The notes under the pieces: model-generated
Told to the model about the DNA's origin: nothing
Database searches by the model: none
What the model saw: only the letters and a program-made list of their open reading frames with translations
Program-made: the position numbers and the translations under genes
From: Paludibacteraceae bacterium
GTDB taxonomy: Bacteria; Bacteroidota; Bacteroidia; Bacteroidales; Paludibacteraceae
DNA: 59,917 nucleotides
NCBI GenBank assembly: GCA_017962085.1
Contig: JAGCWA010000021.1
Location: 1-59,917, forward strand
Direction: 5' to 3'
Shown: piece by piece, positions 14,906-21,646 of the stretch
Position numbering within the stretch: the stretch's first letter is position 1
Layout of the letters: each line of letters opens with the position of its first letter

Positions 14906-14934
14906 TTGATATTAAAAAATATCCTTTACCTTTG
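14906..14934 (+). promoter_or_regulatory. Island-type promoter B, upstream of the structured RNA
   Basis: TTG at 14906-14908 and TACCTTTG at 14927-14934 flank GATATT (14908-14913) and AATATC (14918-14923). About 50 bp around it is closely similar to promoter A (12074-12126), including an upstream AAAAAATCAC run. Transcription should start near 14940, exactly where the first stem of the RNA candidate begins. Confidence 0.65.
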
Positions 14935-14939
14935 TGGCG

Positions 14940-15227
14940 TACCCACTACGGGTGCGGACATATATAGAAAAACGTTTACTGACGTTTTCCTTTGACGATT
15001 CGGAACTTCGCAACTTTTGAATTTGCTGTCAAAGAGAATGCAACGGTGGACGCTTACGTTGGTATGCATTGATTTGCAGACCTTTCTTTGATGTATACGC
15101 ATCGGAGTAAGTCTGTATCATTCATATCTAAGCGTGGGCTTCGCGTTGCTCGATCTTACAGCAAAGGGCAATGCGAAGGCCTCGAATCGTGGGAGCGAGT
15201 AACAAGATTCCCACGTTTTTCTTTTTT
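14940..15227 (+). ncRNA. Candidate structured RNA / leader upstream of the SIR2 module
   Basis: No credible ORF spans this region, but it holds consecutive stem-loops. They are: ACCC/GGGT (14941-14953, extendable by two pairs); AAAACGT/ACGTTTT (14969-14988, perfect); CTTTGAC/GTCAAAG (14990-14996 with 15028-15034, perfect); CAACG/CGTTG (15041-15061); TGCAGAC/GTCTGTA (15075-15081 with 15111-15117, one G-U) enclosing GATG/CATC; CTTCGCGTTGC/GCAATGCGAAG (15139-15149 with 15168-15178, one G-U); and a terminator stem at 15188-15215. A strong promoter lies just upstream. The next gene starts 44 nt after the T-tract with no further promoter in between. It could therefore be an independent small RNA or an attenuating leader. 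I do not recognise an Rfam class; it lacks the hallmarks of tmRNA and RNase P RNA. Confidence 0.6.
15188..15227 (+). terminator. Intrinsic terminator ending the structured RNA
   Basis: CGTGGGA (15188-15194), a 14-nt loop and TCCCACG (15209-15215) are followed by a long T-rich run (15216-15227). A competing pairing, CTCG (15181-15184) with CGAG (15196-15199), overlaps the ascending arm and would break the terminator stem. This is the layout expected of a switchable attenuator. Confidence 0.7.
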
Positions 15228-15270
15228 ATAATAGCCGTTTAGGGGAATCGACGGATAGAAGTAAAAAGTT

Positions 15271-15570
15271 ATGGAAGAAGATAAGAAACAAAATTCCGCA
15301 GAAAAAAAATCGGTCATTATTAGTTGGTATCAGAAGCTTACCAAAGGAGAAAAAAACTGTTTAAAAGGTTACATCATATGGTTTTTGATACATTGTGCAT
15401 TGTTAAGCGCAGGCGATAATTGGAGCGGGTTCTACCCATGGAACAGTTATTCTAAATTGAGATGGGAGATACGTGATTATGGATTACCTGAATTTATAGT
15501 TTACGCAGCACTAATACCAACTGTGGCGTACTTTATTTATTCATTTTACAAGAAAACAAAAACTAAATGA
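15271..15570 (+). CDS. Small two-helix membrane protein
   Basis: The 99-residue protein has a charged N-terminus (KKQNSAEKK) and a first membrane segment at about residues 33-48 (GYIIWFLIHCALLSAG). A polar loop with NWSGFYPWNSYSKLRW follows, then a second segment at about 75-93 (FIVYAALIPTVAYFIYSF) and a lysine-rich tail. Loop patterns of this kind occur in small Bacteroidales membrane proteins of unknown role. It lies 44 nt after the terminator of the structured RNA and 7 nt before the SIR2-like gene, so it is probably co-transcribed with that gene. In defence modules a small membrane partner can be an effector, sensor or immunity protein; which applies here is unknown. Confidence 0.6.
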   Translation: MEEDKKQNSAEKKSVIISWYQKLTKGEKNCLKGYIIWFLIHCALLSAGDNWSGFYPWNSYSKLRWEIRDYGLPEFIVYAALIPTVAYFIYSFYKKTKTK

Positions 15571-15577
15571 AATTGAA

Positions 15578-16840
15578 ATGAATAATAAAATAGACATTGA
15601 TTTTGGAGACAACAAACAAACAGTTCCTTTGAAGGATAGAAAATCTATATCTATTCTATTAGGAGCTGGTTTTTCTATTCCTATGGGATATCCTTCAGGG
15701 AATAAAATGAATGAGTATTTGCTGCATTTTGATGATAATACGCATTCGTTTGATGCTAATTCGGGGAAGTTGACAACTACAACAGACCATTCAAAAACAA
15801 ATTTTAATAACACAAGAGTTGGAGACCGGAAATATTTTGATTTGTGTTTACGTTTAATAAAAAAGTACGAAGAAACACATAACGGAAATTTTGATTATGA
15901 GCATTTCTACGACTTTATAAAGGGAGACGAAATAAAAGAAGAACAATATAAAAGTTTATTTGATAAACTCGTTGATGAACGTAATACTTACGGAGATTGC
16001 ATATACCATGTTTCTGATATTTACAATCAGATGATAGCTTGTCTAATGAAAGACAAGGACAAAGAATCGTGGTATGACAATGAACCGACTAGGGTGGATT
16101 ACTACGATGAAAAATATGATACTTTCATTAAATATCTGTCTGATTTGAGTAAAGAATATATTGTTAATGTTCACACACTGAATCACGATTTGCTATTTGA
16201 ATCGTTCAAAATCAGCACACTTATCGACAACGGAGACGTCTCTGATGGATTCGAAGAACTTGGTTCTAAATATTACGGTATTTTATGTCATGAAAATAGG
16301 ACTTACCACTGTCGACTAGAAAGGTATACGGGCAAATACGACACGCCTATACGTCTGTACAAACTACACGGAAGTCTTGATTACGTACATTTCTATCGAC
16401 GAAATGGGCACATCATGGAACTAGACAATTATATTAAAATTAAACATGGCATAGGTTATGATAAAATTATGAAAGAAAATGATGAAGGGACCTCCTACGA
16501 AGAAGATCCTTTCGAGACACATGCGGACTTTTTAACAGGTACAACAGCAAAGATAAAACGATATGGTGAACCTTTCTTCAAGAACCTTTCGGGAAAATTT
16601 GAAGAGAACTTAAAAAATGCAGAGAAACTCATTATTATTGGATATGGTTGCAAGGATCAAGGAATAAACGATATGATAAAAAATAATTTTAACAGAGAAA
16701 AGCCTTCTTTCATTATTGATCCTAACCCTCAGGAACTCGTGAATGCATTTAGCGAATGCATCGGTTCAAAAATATTGAAGTTTGGGATTGACAATTTAGA
16801 TATTAATTCGCTCAAATCACAAGACAATGAAAATAAATAG
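15578..16840 (+). CDS. SIR2-like NAD-dependent protein, likely defence effector
   Basis: This is a 420-residue protein of the SIR2_2 group. The NAD-binding motifs are in place: GAGFSIPMG (residues 29-37); TLNHD (200-204), with Asn202 at the position of the catalytic Asn in TxNxD; KLHGSLDY (262-269), with His264; and GYGCKDQGIN (355-364). Bacterial proteins of this type (for example in Thoeris ThsA, DSR and short-Argonaute systems) hydrolyse NAD during phage infection. Activity here is inferred from those motifs. No fused sensor domain, STAND or Argonaute gene is visible. The gene follows the two-TM protein by 7 nt, and its stop lies 14 nt inside the following lipoprotein gene, so the three probably form one unit. 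Base composition is AT-rich, unlike the core genes. Confidence 0.8.
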   Translation: MNNKIDIDFGDNKQTVPLKDRKSISILLGAGFSIPMGYPSGNKMNEYLLHFDDNTHSFDANSGKLTTTTDHSKTNFNNTRVGDRKYFDLCLRLIKKYEETHNGNFDYEHFYDFIKGDEIKEEQYKSLFDKLVDERNTYGDCIYHVSDIYNQMIACLMKDKDKESWYDNEPTRVDYYDEKYDTFIKYLSDLSKEYIVNVHTLNHDLLFESFKISTLIDNGDVSDGFEELGSKYYGILCHENRTYHCRLERYTGKYDTPIRLYKLHGSLDYVHFYRRNGHIMELDNYIKIKHGIGYDKIMKENDEGTSYEEDPFETHADFLTGTTAKIKRYGEPFFKNLSGKFEENLKNAEKLIIIGYGCKDQGINDMIKNNFNREKPSFIIDPNPQELVNAFSECIGSKILKFGIDNLDINSLKSQDNENK

Positions 16841-17438
16841 TTTATTATTATTGGGGGCTTTATCAATAGCAATAACCTCATGCAATAATGGAGGGAATAA
16901 TAAAACGTCTGAATCTGGCACAGAGAAAGAAGAAGTGAAAACAGAGGAACAGCCATATAACGAGTCCATTCAAAATGTTTTTTTTGGAGTGCCATTCGGA
17001 GCAACTTATGAGGAGGCATGCGAAAAACTGTCTCAAGACTTTTGGTTTAATAAAAGAGTGACAACAAAAGACAGGTTATCTCTTAACCCTAAAAAAGGTG
17101 GTAAAATTAGTTTTGGTGGCAGATCATGGGATCTCCTTGATATGGGCTTTAGCAATAACAGATTCTACACTATTCAACTACACAACACCCACAAAACAAA
17201 AGAGTCTGCAATGTCAGAGTATAATAGTTTATATTCAGTGATTTCCCGGAAATATAATATGAAGACTGTACAAGAGAGCGATACTACAACATACGGGCTA
17301 GCCTATGGAATAACTAAAACGAATCAGCAAGTGTGGGTTCAGTGTCATAGTTACGAAAGCGTTAGTCATGAACGTTGGATTGGAGTTTCTTTGATATATG
17401 CTGATCAAAATTTCGAAGGAATAAGTGAAGAATTATAA
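16827..17438 (+). CDS. Lipoprotein of unknown function, coupled to the SIR2-like gene
   Basis: The 203-residue protein has a signal peptide and lipobox (ITSC at Cys19). A low-complexity N/G/K/E linker to about residue 45 follows, then a compact domain of about 150 residues opening with FFGVPFGATYEEACEKLSQ. That opening resembles small Bacteroidales lipoproteins whose domains begin with a similar FxGxPxxxxxxE pattern. No catalytic residues are evident. The start codon lies within the SIR2-like gene (14-bp overlap), which implies translational coupling. A surface or periplasmic lipoprotein is an unusual partner for a cytosolic NADase. It may be a sensor or a passenger; the sequence does not say. 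Confidence 0.7.
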   Translation: MKINSLLLLGALSIAITSCNNGGNNKTSESGTEKEEVKTEEQPYNESIQNVFFGVPFGATYEEACEKLSQDFWFNKRVTTKDRLSLNPKKGGKISFGGRSWDLLDMGFSNNRFYTIQLHNTHKTKESAMSEYNSLYSVISRKYNMKTVQESDTTTYGLAYGITKTNQQVWVQCHSYESVSHERWIGVSLIYADQNFEGISEEL

Positions 17439-17483
17439 AAAGGCACAAATGACATTCAGCTGGGGAACTCTTCGTAGCCTTCC

Positions 17484-17738
17484 TTACCCAATAGCCACCC
17501 CCTTCACCCCAATCCCATAATGGTTTGATTCGTATCGGTATCTCTCCACGACAATGTGATAGTTGAGATGGTAGTCTGACGATAACTGCGCGAGGCGCTT
17601 TAGGATAGACTGATTCGACAAACTCTTGGTGCCTGCGGACATCAACTTGCTCCATGTCTCCCTTGGGATGAGAATGTCTTCGGCGAATCTGTTCGCCTCT
17701 TTCTCTAGCTTGTTTTCTCGGGAATAGGTTTCGTCCGA
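17484..17738 (-). pseudogene. Remnant of an ImmA/IrrE-type metallopeptidase (C-terminal part)
   Basis: Reading leftwards, one frame gives KLEKEANRFAEDILIPRETW, the conserved segment that follows the HExxH motif in ImmA/IrrE family proteins. About 45 more residues follow (SILKRLAQLSSDYHLNYHIVVERY ... GVKGVAIG), then a stop at 17484. The HExxH helix and any HTH domain are missing, because the frame runs into the unrelated PNPOx fragment. It is therefore a 5'-deleted pseudogene of a mobile-element regulator or toxin-antitoxin-type protein. Confidence 0.6.
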
Positions 17739-17741
17739 AGA

Positions 17742-17810
17742 AACGGCAACGGGCTACCTCACGCACGAGGCATGCAGATGTACTGTTCCCTATGCGGCAA
17801 GGCAAGTTGA
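17742..17810 (+). pseudogene. Fragment of a PNPOx-fold gene
   Basis: The stretch encodes NGNGLPHARGMQMY, then C-x-x-CGK and a stop. It aligns with NDNGQPHVRGILMY and CFSCGK in the intact gene at 10172-10600, with the roughly 90 nt between these two segments missing. DNA identity is obvious over CTCACG(C/T)ACGAGGCAT. It is a scrap of a second copy of that gene. Confidence 0.6.
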
Positions 17811-17830
17811 TAGGCTCCTATTGCTTGAAG

Positions 17831-19015
17831 TTATAAGGCATCAAAGAAGTTACCCCAGTCCTTCCAACTCACGTAGTTTATGTCATTTATTTTGCAAGAC
17901 AAATCACCTAAATACAACACTGTTCCCTCGCATTGAGGGTCTGAACGCAGATCAATGTATTTACGGATATTCTCAGACAATTTCTTTTCCGCATCACTCG
18001 AACTTTTTATTTCGATGACAAAAGAATGTTTCCAGTCAGCTATGATGTCAACCTCAAATCCCTTGCTGTCCCGGAAATAAGTCAGGTTAGCCTTTTTCGC
18101 CTTGTTCAGCCTTGTTTTCAGCAACTCGGACACGGCAAATGTTTCAACAATGGCCCCTTTGCTGAGACTTAGAATCAAATCAGATACCGTTTCTATGCGT
18201 AGCAAATGACAAAGCAAGCCAGTATCGACGAAATATAATTTAGGCGTTTTGACGATTGATTTCCCAAGGTTGTTTGTGTCAGGTTCCAAGAAGTGGATAA
18301 TGTAAGATGACTCCAATATCGAAAGCCAGCTTTTGATCGTAGGCGATGACAGACCTAATTTTTTAGAGATGCTTTCCATGGAAACCATTTGACCGCTATA
18401 GGTGGCACAAATCTGGATAAACTGCCTGAACAAAGAAAGATTACCTGCATTTATTAAATCCTTCACATCGTAATCCAAATATGTATCGATATAGCTTTCG
18501 AACCAATCCTCTTTTATGAAATGTCTACGAGAATCGTGCAATGGAGGGTAAAAGCCTTTGAGAATCATGTCGTAAGGAGTCTCGAACGATTCTGAAGTGG
18601 AGCTCACCTCAGCGATCGAGAGCGGTAATAATTTCAAAAAGGCAGCCCGTCCAGCCAAAGAGTCCGACATGTTTTCTTTTAGCTTAAACTGGCTGGAACC
18701 TGTAAGGATGAATGATCCAGGCTCCATGTCTTTGTTGTCCACAAAATATTTTACCGCATCGAAGATTTCGGGCACCTTCTGTGCTTCGTCAATAATGGCA
18801 CCGTCAGGGAACGCCTGTAAAAAGTCCTTAGGATTTGACACTGCAAGTTCACGAAGGCTTTTGTCATCAAAGGTGACATATTGTTTCTGAGGGAACGTCA
18901 TCTTTGCCAATGTCGACTTCCCACTTTGCCGAGGCCCTGTTAGTCCCACGATGGGGAACTGGGAAGCGAGTCTCAGCAAAGCCTCACGAGCACTTCTATT
19001 TATATACATACCCAT
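17831..19015 (-). CDS. AAA ATPase with DUF4143 domain
   Basis: This 394-residue protein has the AAA_14/DUF4143 layout. The Walker A is GPRQSGKST (residues 27-35), the Walker B GAIIDEAQKVP, and a sensor-like ILTGSSQF follows. A winged-helix segment comes next (MESISKKLGLSSPTIKSWLSIL). The C-terminal DUF4143 half has a PD-(D/E)XK-like set FRDSKGFEVDIIAD ... FVIEIKSS. The family is very common in Bacteroidales and archaea, usually in accessory DNA. Its function is unclear, with proposals ranging from toxin-antitoxin-like to DNA-associated roles. The gene is alone. Its promoter region holds a four-unit 23-bp repeat array, and the internal winged helix makes self-regulation through it a reasonable hypothesis. 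A start two codons downstream (MYINR) is also possible. Confidence 0.88.
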   Translation of the reverse strand: MGMYINRSAREALLRLASQFPIVGLTGPRQSGKSTLAKMTFPQKQYVTFDDKSLRELAVSNPKDFLQAFPDGAIIDEAQKVPEIFDAVKYFVDNKDMEPGSFILTGSSQFKLKENMSDSLAGRAAFLKLLPLSIAEVSSTSESFETPYDMILKGFYPPLHDSRRHFIKEDWFESYIDTYLDYDVKDLINAGNLSLFRQFIQICATYSGQMVSMESISKKLGLSSPTIKSWLSILESSYIIHFLEPDTNNLGKSIVKTPKLYFVDTGLLCHLLRIETVSDLILSLSKGAIVETFAVSELLKTRLNKAKKANLTYFRDSKGFEVDIIADWKHSFVIEIKSSSDAEKKLSENIRKYIDLRSDPQCEGTVLYLGDLSCKINDINYVSWKDWGNFFDAL

Positions 19016-19037
19016 TGCATTTTTGTTATTTCAGAAG

Positions 19038-19132
19038 CAAATATAGTAAAAATCTAAAGTTTGACATAGTAAAAATCTAAAGTTTTGTATGGTGAAAATC
19101 TAAAGTTTGGAGTTGGTAAAATCTAAAGTTTG
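19038..19132 (-). promoter_or_regulatory. Four-unit repeat array overlapping the ATPase promoter
   Basis: On the plus strand, TAGTAAAAATCTAAAGTTTG or a close variant starts at 19044, 19067, 19090 and 19114, an almost exact 23-bp period or about two helical turns. The minus-strand -7 box TATATTTG (19045-19038) overlaps the first unit and lies 23 nt before the ATPase ATG. The array therefore covers the core promoter and 70 bp upstream, as expected for a cooperative operator. Confidence 0.75.
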
Positions 19133-19339
19133 AGTCATATATAACTAATATACAATCATTTATATTTTACCACAAAAGGAGCTAAATGGCCTATCAAAAA
19201 TGATAAAATCACCCTTATTTCATAGGCTTACATCTTGTAGGCTTTCACGCCTACACCAATAGGCAAACAGGGGGACAAATTGTCCCCCACTTGAGGCTAA
19301 ATTCGGGGAATATGATTACGAATAATTGCATGCATATTC

Positions 19340-19366
19340 TTGATATTAAAAAATCCATTACTTTTG
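19340..19366 (+). promoter_or_regulatory. Island-type promoter C
   Basis: TTCTTGATATT followed by an A-run and TACTTTTG (19359-19366) is a degenerate third copy of the promoter type at 12098 and 14906. The right half of the dyad is damaged. It serves the unknown gene at 19404. Confidence 0.5.
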
Positions 19367-19403
19367 TGTTATAACGATGTCTTTCCGCTAACATAAAGCC
19401 ACC

Positions 19404-19952
19404 ATGTTACAGATCATCAAAATTGAAGAAGCGAATTACAAGAAGTATTGCAACCTTGATATTGTAGCATTTTCGTATGCTAAAGCAGGAGCATGTGGAG
19501 ATGGTGGAAGCGTATGCATTATTGATATAAATGGTCAGATATACTACACCAATTATGCGGACCTCCATGCAAAGCTGAAGTACAAACATCTATTGAAAGT
19601 CGTACCAACCTTGAAGGATTGCATATTCAACTCTTTTGATCACTTGGCGCCAGAAGGTTGGGTGCCTTTTTACTTGGGTCTCGGCAACCACTTGACTCTC
19701 AAATCGATATACCATGAGTCATTCAAATCCGAAATGGAGAAACGTGGGGTATACGGACCGCCAGACCTATATGTTCACTGGCCAGGAATGGTATTGAGCA
19801 TTCTCAGCCACACACAATCAGACATTACCTTGAGAGAGATTTCGGAAGGAGTAGAAAAGACAGAAACAATCGACGAGGGAACATGTTTCCTCTCAAAGAT
19901 CCGAAAACACATCAAAGATAAATTTGAGGTATTACTTGGTAAGGATAATTGA
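19404..19952 (+). CDS. Unknown protein with ACGDGGS motif
   Basis: This 182-residue, probably cytosolic protein has no signal peptide or membrane helices. Visible features are FSYAKAGACGDGGSVCIIDINGQIYYTNY near the N-terminus, a central FDHLAPEGWVPFYLGLGNHL and a C-terminal basic amphipathic tail. I recognise no family. A glycine- and cysteine-containing loop followed by beta strands could be a nucleotide- or metal-binding site, but this is speculation. It has an island-type promoter. The gene converges on, and overlaps by 21 bp, an orphan HigA antitoxin gene on the other strand. A broken relative of its N-terminal segment is found at 10695-10803. Confidence 0.6.
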   Translation: MLQIIKIEEANYKKYCNLDIVAFSYAKAGACGDGGSVCIIDINGQIYYTNYADLHAKLKYKHLLKVVPTLKDCIFNSFDHLAPEGWVPFYLGLGNHLTLKSIYHESFKSEMEKRGVYGPPDLYVHWPGMVLSILSHTQSDITLREISEGVEKTETIDEGTCFLSKIRKHIKDKFEVLLGKDN

Positions 19953-20216
19953 CGAATCAATCTCGTACTGAGACTGCAAGTTTAGCCAGAAATCGCAAGG
20001 TATGTCAAGCGCCAACTCTAATTTGGCCGCAATAGCAGGAGTGATGTTCTCCCCCTTGAGCAACCTGCTCAAATCAGAAAGCTTCATCCCCATCCTGAAG
20101 GCCAACTCCTTCTGCGATATGCCTCTCGCCTTTATCTCATCCTTAACGATTTCCGTAGGATGGACCGCTGCGAATGGAACATATTCCGTATGTTTATTTG
20201 TCTCCATAATATTCAT
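19932..20216 (-). CDS. higA: HigA-family antitoxin (orphan)
   Basis: The 94-residue protein is a HigA/VapI-type XRE regulator. The segment VPFAAVHPTEIVKDEIKARGISQKELAFRMGM carries the family HPGEVLKDEL-like lead-in and the first helices. SDLSRLLKGENITPAIAAKLELAL forms the recognition region, and the end has IPCDFWLNLQSQY. HigA normally neutralises the RNase HigB encoded just upstream and represses the operon. No HigB-like frame lies upstream (20217-20400) or downstream. Instead its 3' end overlaps the unknown gene at 19404. It may regulate in trans or be what is left of a pair. An internal ATG at 20207 gives METNKHTE. Confidence 0.85.
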   Translation of the reverse strand: MNIMETNKHTEYVPFAAVHPTEIVKDEIKARGISQKELAFRMGMKLSDLSRLLKGENITPAIAAKLELALDIPCDFWLNLQSQYEIDSSIILTK

Positions 20217-20362
20217 AGAAAAATAAGTTAAAAACTATGGAAGAAATTCCTCCGTAAAAATTTTGTGTAAAATTACTACTTTGCGCAGTTATTGCCAAAT
20301 CTTACCCAACAAAACTGTAATTTATTCTTCCCACACAACCGAACTTCTCGCCATAAAAGCAA

Positions 20363-20370
20363 TATATTTG
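20363..20370 (+). promoter_or_regulatory. Promoter -7 box of the DUF1848 gene
   Basis: TATATTTG lies 40 nt before the ATG at 20410. It decides that start over the longer frame beginning at 20263. The interval between higA and this gene is otherwise empty. Confidence 0.5.
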
Positions 20371-20409
20371 CATGTAAATATCCTAAGAATAGCTCGAAAA
20401 ACAGCCCCC

Positions 20410-21465
20410 ATGCCCGATAAACTCCCCATCATCACCTCATCAGGCGAAACCGTTGAAGCCCCCGCCCCCGTCATCCTCTCCGCCAGCCGATCGACGGACG
20501 TGCCGGCATTCTACGCCCAATGGTTCATCAACCGTTTGCGGGCGGGCTACTGCGTGTGGTACAACCCGTTCAACCAGAAGCCAATGTACATCTCTTTCCA
20601 AAACTGCAAGGTGGTGGTGTTCTGGACCAAGAACCCACGCCCGATACTGCCGCTGCTGCACGAGCTGGATGAGCGGGGCATCCACTACTACTTCCAATTC
20701 ACCCTCAACGACTACGACAACGAGGGCTTCGAGCCGAACGTGCCTAGCGTGGAACAACGGGTGCAGACCTTCCGCCAACTCTCGGAACAGATCGGCAGGG
20801 AACGGGTCATCTGGCGCTTCGACCCGCTCATCGTCACCCCGCAACTCTCCGTGCGTGATCTGCTGAAAAAGGTTTGGAACCTCGGCAACCAACTGCGTGG
20901 ACTGACCGACAAACTGGTCTTCAGTTTCATCGATATCTTAGGCTACCGCAAGGTGCAGGCCAACCTCGTGAAGGAGACCGCCCACTTCTCCAAGGAGACT
21001 ATCGAACGGGCGGAGTTCACCCAAGCACAGATGAACGAGATAGCCAACGGACTCGCCCAATGCCGCGACCGCTGGCACGATGAGGGCTGGGACCTGCAAC
21101 TCGCCACCTGCGGCGAACAGATCGACCTCGACAAGTATGGCATCGAACACAACCGCTGCGTCGACGGCGAACTGATGAAACGGCTGTGGCCCGACGACAA
21201 GGATCTGCTCCACTACCTCTGCTACGGCAAACTACCCGAACGCAACTCCCTCTTCGGACCCGACTTCAGCCGCCCCGCCCTCTCGCCCGAAAAGATGAAG
21301 GACAAGGGTCAACGCCTGGCCTGCGGTTGCATGACGAGCAAGGACATCGGCATGTACAACACGTGCAGCCACTTCTGCGCCTACTGCTACGCCAACACGT
21401 CAAGGGAGGTGGTGGAGAAGAACAGGAAGCGGCATAGCGGAGAGGCGGAGAGCATCATCCGCTAA
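20410..21465 (+). CDS. DUF1848 family protein with C-terminal Cys-rich motif
   Basis: The 351-residue product is a DUF1848 protein. It begins by pattern with VILSASRSTDVPAFYAQWFINRLRAGY and YNPFNQKPMYISF, and has VVFWTKNPRPILP, YYFQFTLNDYDNEGFEPNVP and ERVIWRFDPLI. It ends with a metal-site-like CGCMTSKDIGMYN, CSHFCAYCYAN. The CxxC-type cysteines close to aromatic residues suggest an iron-sulfur cluster. The barrel-like strands suggest similarity to radical-SAM enzymes, but the reaction is unknown. GC content matches the core genes, so this gene marks the right edge of the AT-rich island. I chose the ATG after the promoter at 20363. Confidence 0.85.
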   Translation: MPDKLPIITSSGETVEAPAPVILSASRSTDVPAFYAQWFINRLRAGYCVWYNPFNQKPMYISFQNCKVVVFWTKNPRPILPLLHELDERGIHYYFQFTLNDYDNEGFEPNVPSVEQRVQTFRQLSEQIGRERVIWRFDPLIVTPQLSVRDLLKKVWNLGNQLRGLTDKLVFSFIDILGYRKVQANLVKETAHFSKETIERAEFTQAQMNEIANGLAQCRDRWHDEGWDLQLATCGEQIDLDKYGIEHNRCVDGELMKRLWPDDKDLLHYLCYGKLPERNSLFGPDFSRPALSPEKMKDKGQRLACGCMTSKDIGMYNTCSHFCAYCYANTSREVVEKNRKRHSGEAESIIR

Positions 21466-21570
21466 GAAACGTCCCGAATCCATAGAAGGAACATCCTGTG
21501 AGATAATATCGTCCACTCCGCCGAAGCCATAATGCGCTCATCGGAATCAATTGAATATAAACGATTAACA

Positions 21571-21620
21571 CAAAAAAAGAAGAAGGAGACCGTCGGAGCA
21601 CACCCCGAACAGTCACCTTC
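21571..21620 (-). terminator. Terminator of the NAD salvage operon
   Basis: On the minus strand, GAAGGTGAC and GTCTCCTTC arms (21620-21612 and 21590-21582) enclose a 21-nt loop. A T-rich run from 21581 to 21571 follows. Confidence 0.55.
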
Positions 21621-21646
21621 CTCATGCGAAATATATATCTAATGAA

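Noticed and set aside
14940-15227. tmRNA, RNase P RNA or 6S RNA
   Set aside because: No tRNA-like acceptor/T-arm or peptide tag as in tmRNA, no conserved RNase P core such as GAGGAAAGTC, and the stems are sequential rather than one long interrupted helix as in 6S RNA.
14940-15227. Retron msr/msd RNA
   Set aside because: No reverse transcriptase gene is adjacent or anywhere in the window.
19044-19132. Possible small CRISPR array
   Set aside because: Spacing is 23 bp from unit to unit, leaving about 3 bp between cores, so there are no spacers. No cas genes are nearby and it overlaps a promoter.
3351-20250. Intact integrated phage or conjugative element
   Set aside because: No integrase, transposase, relaxase, structural phage genes, or direct-repeat attachment sites are visible; only scattered accessory genes and remnants.
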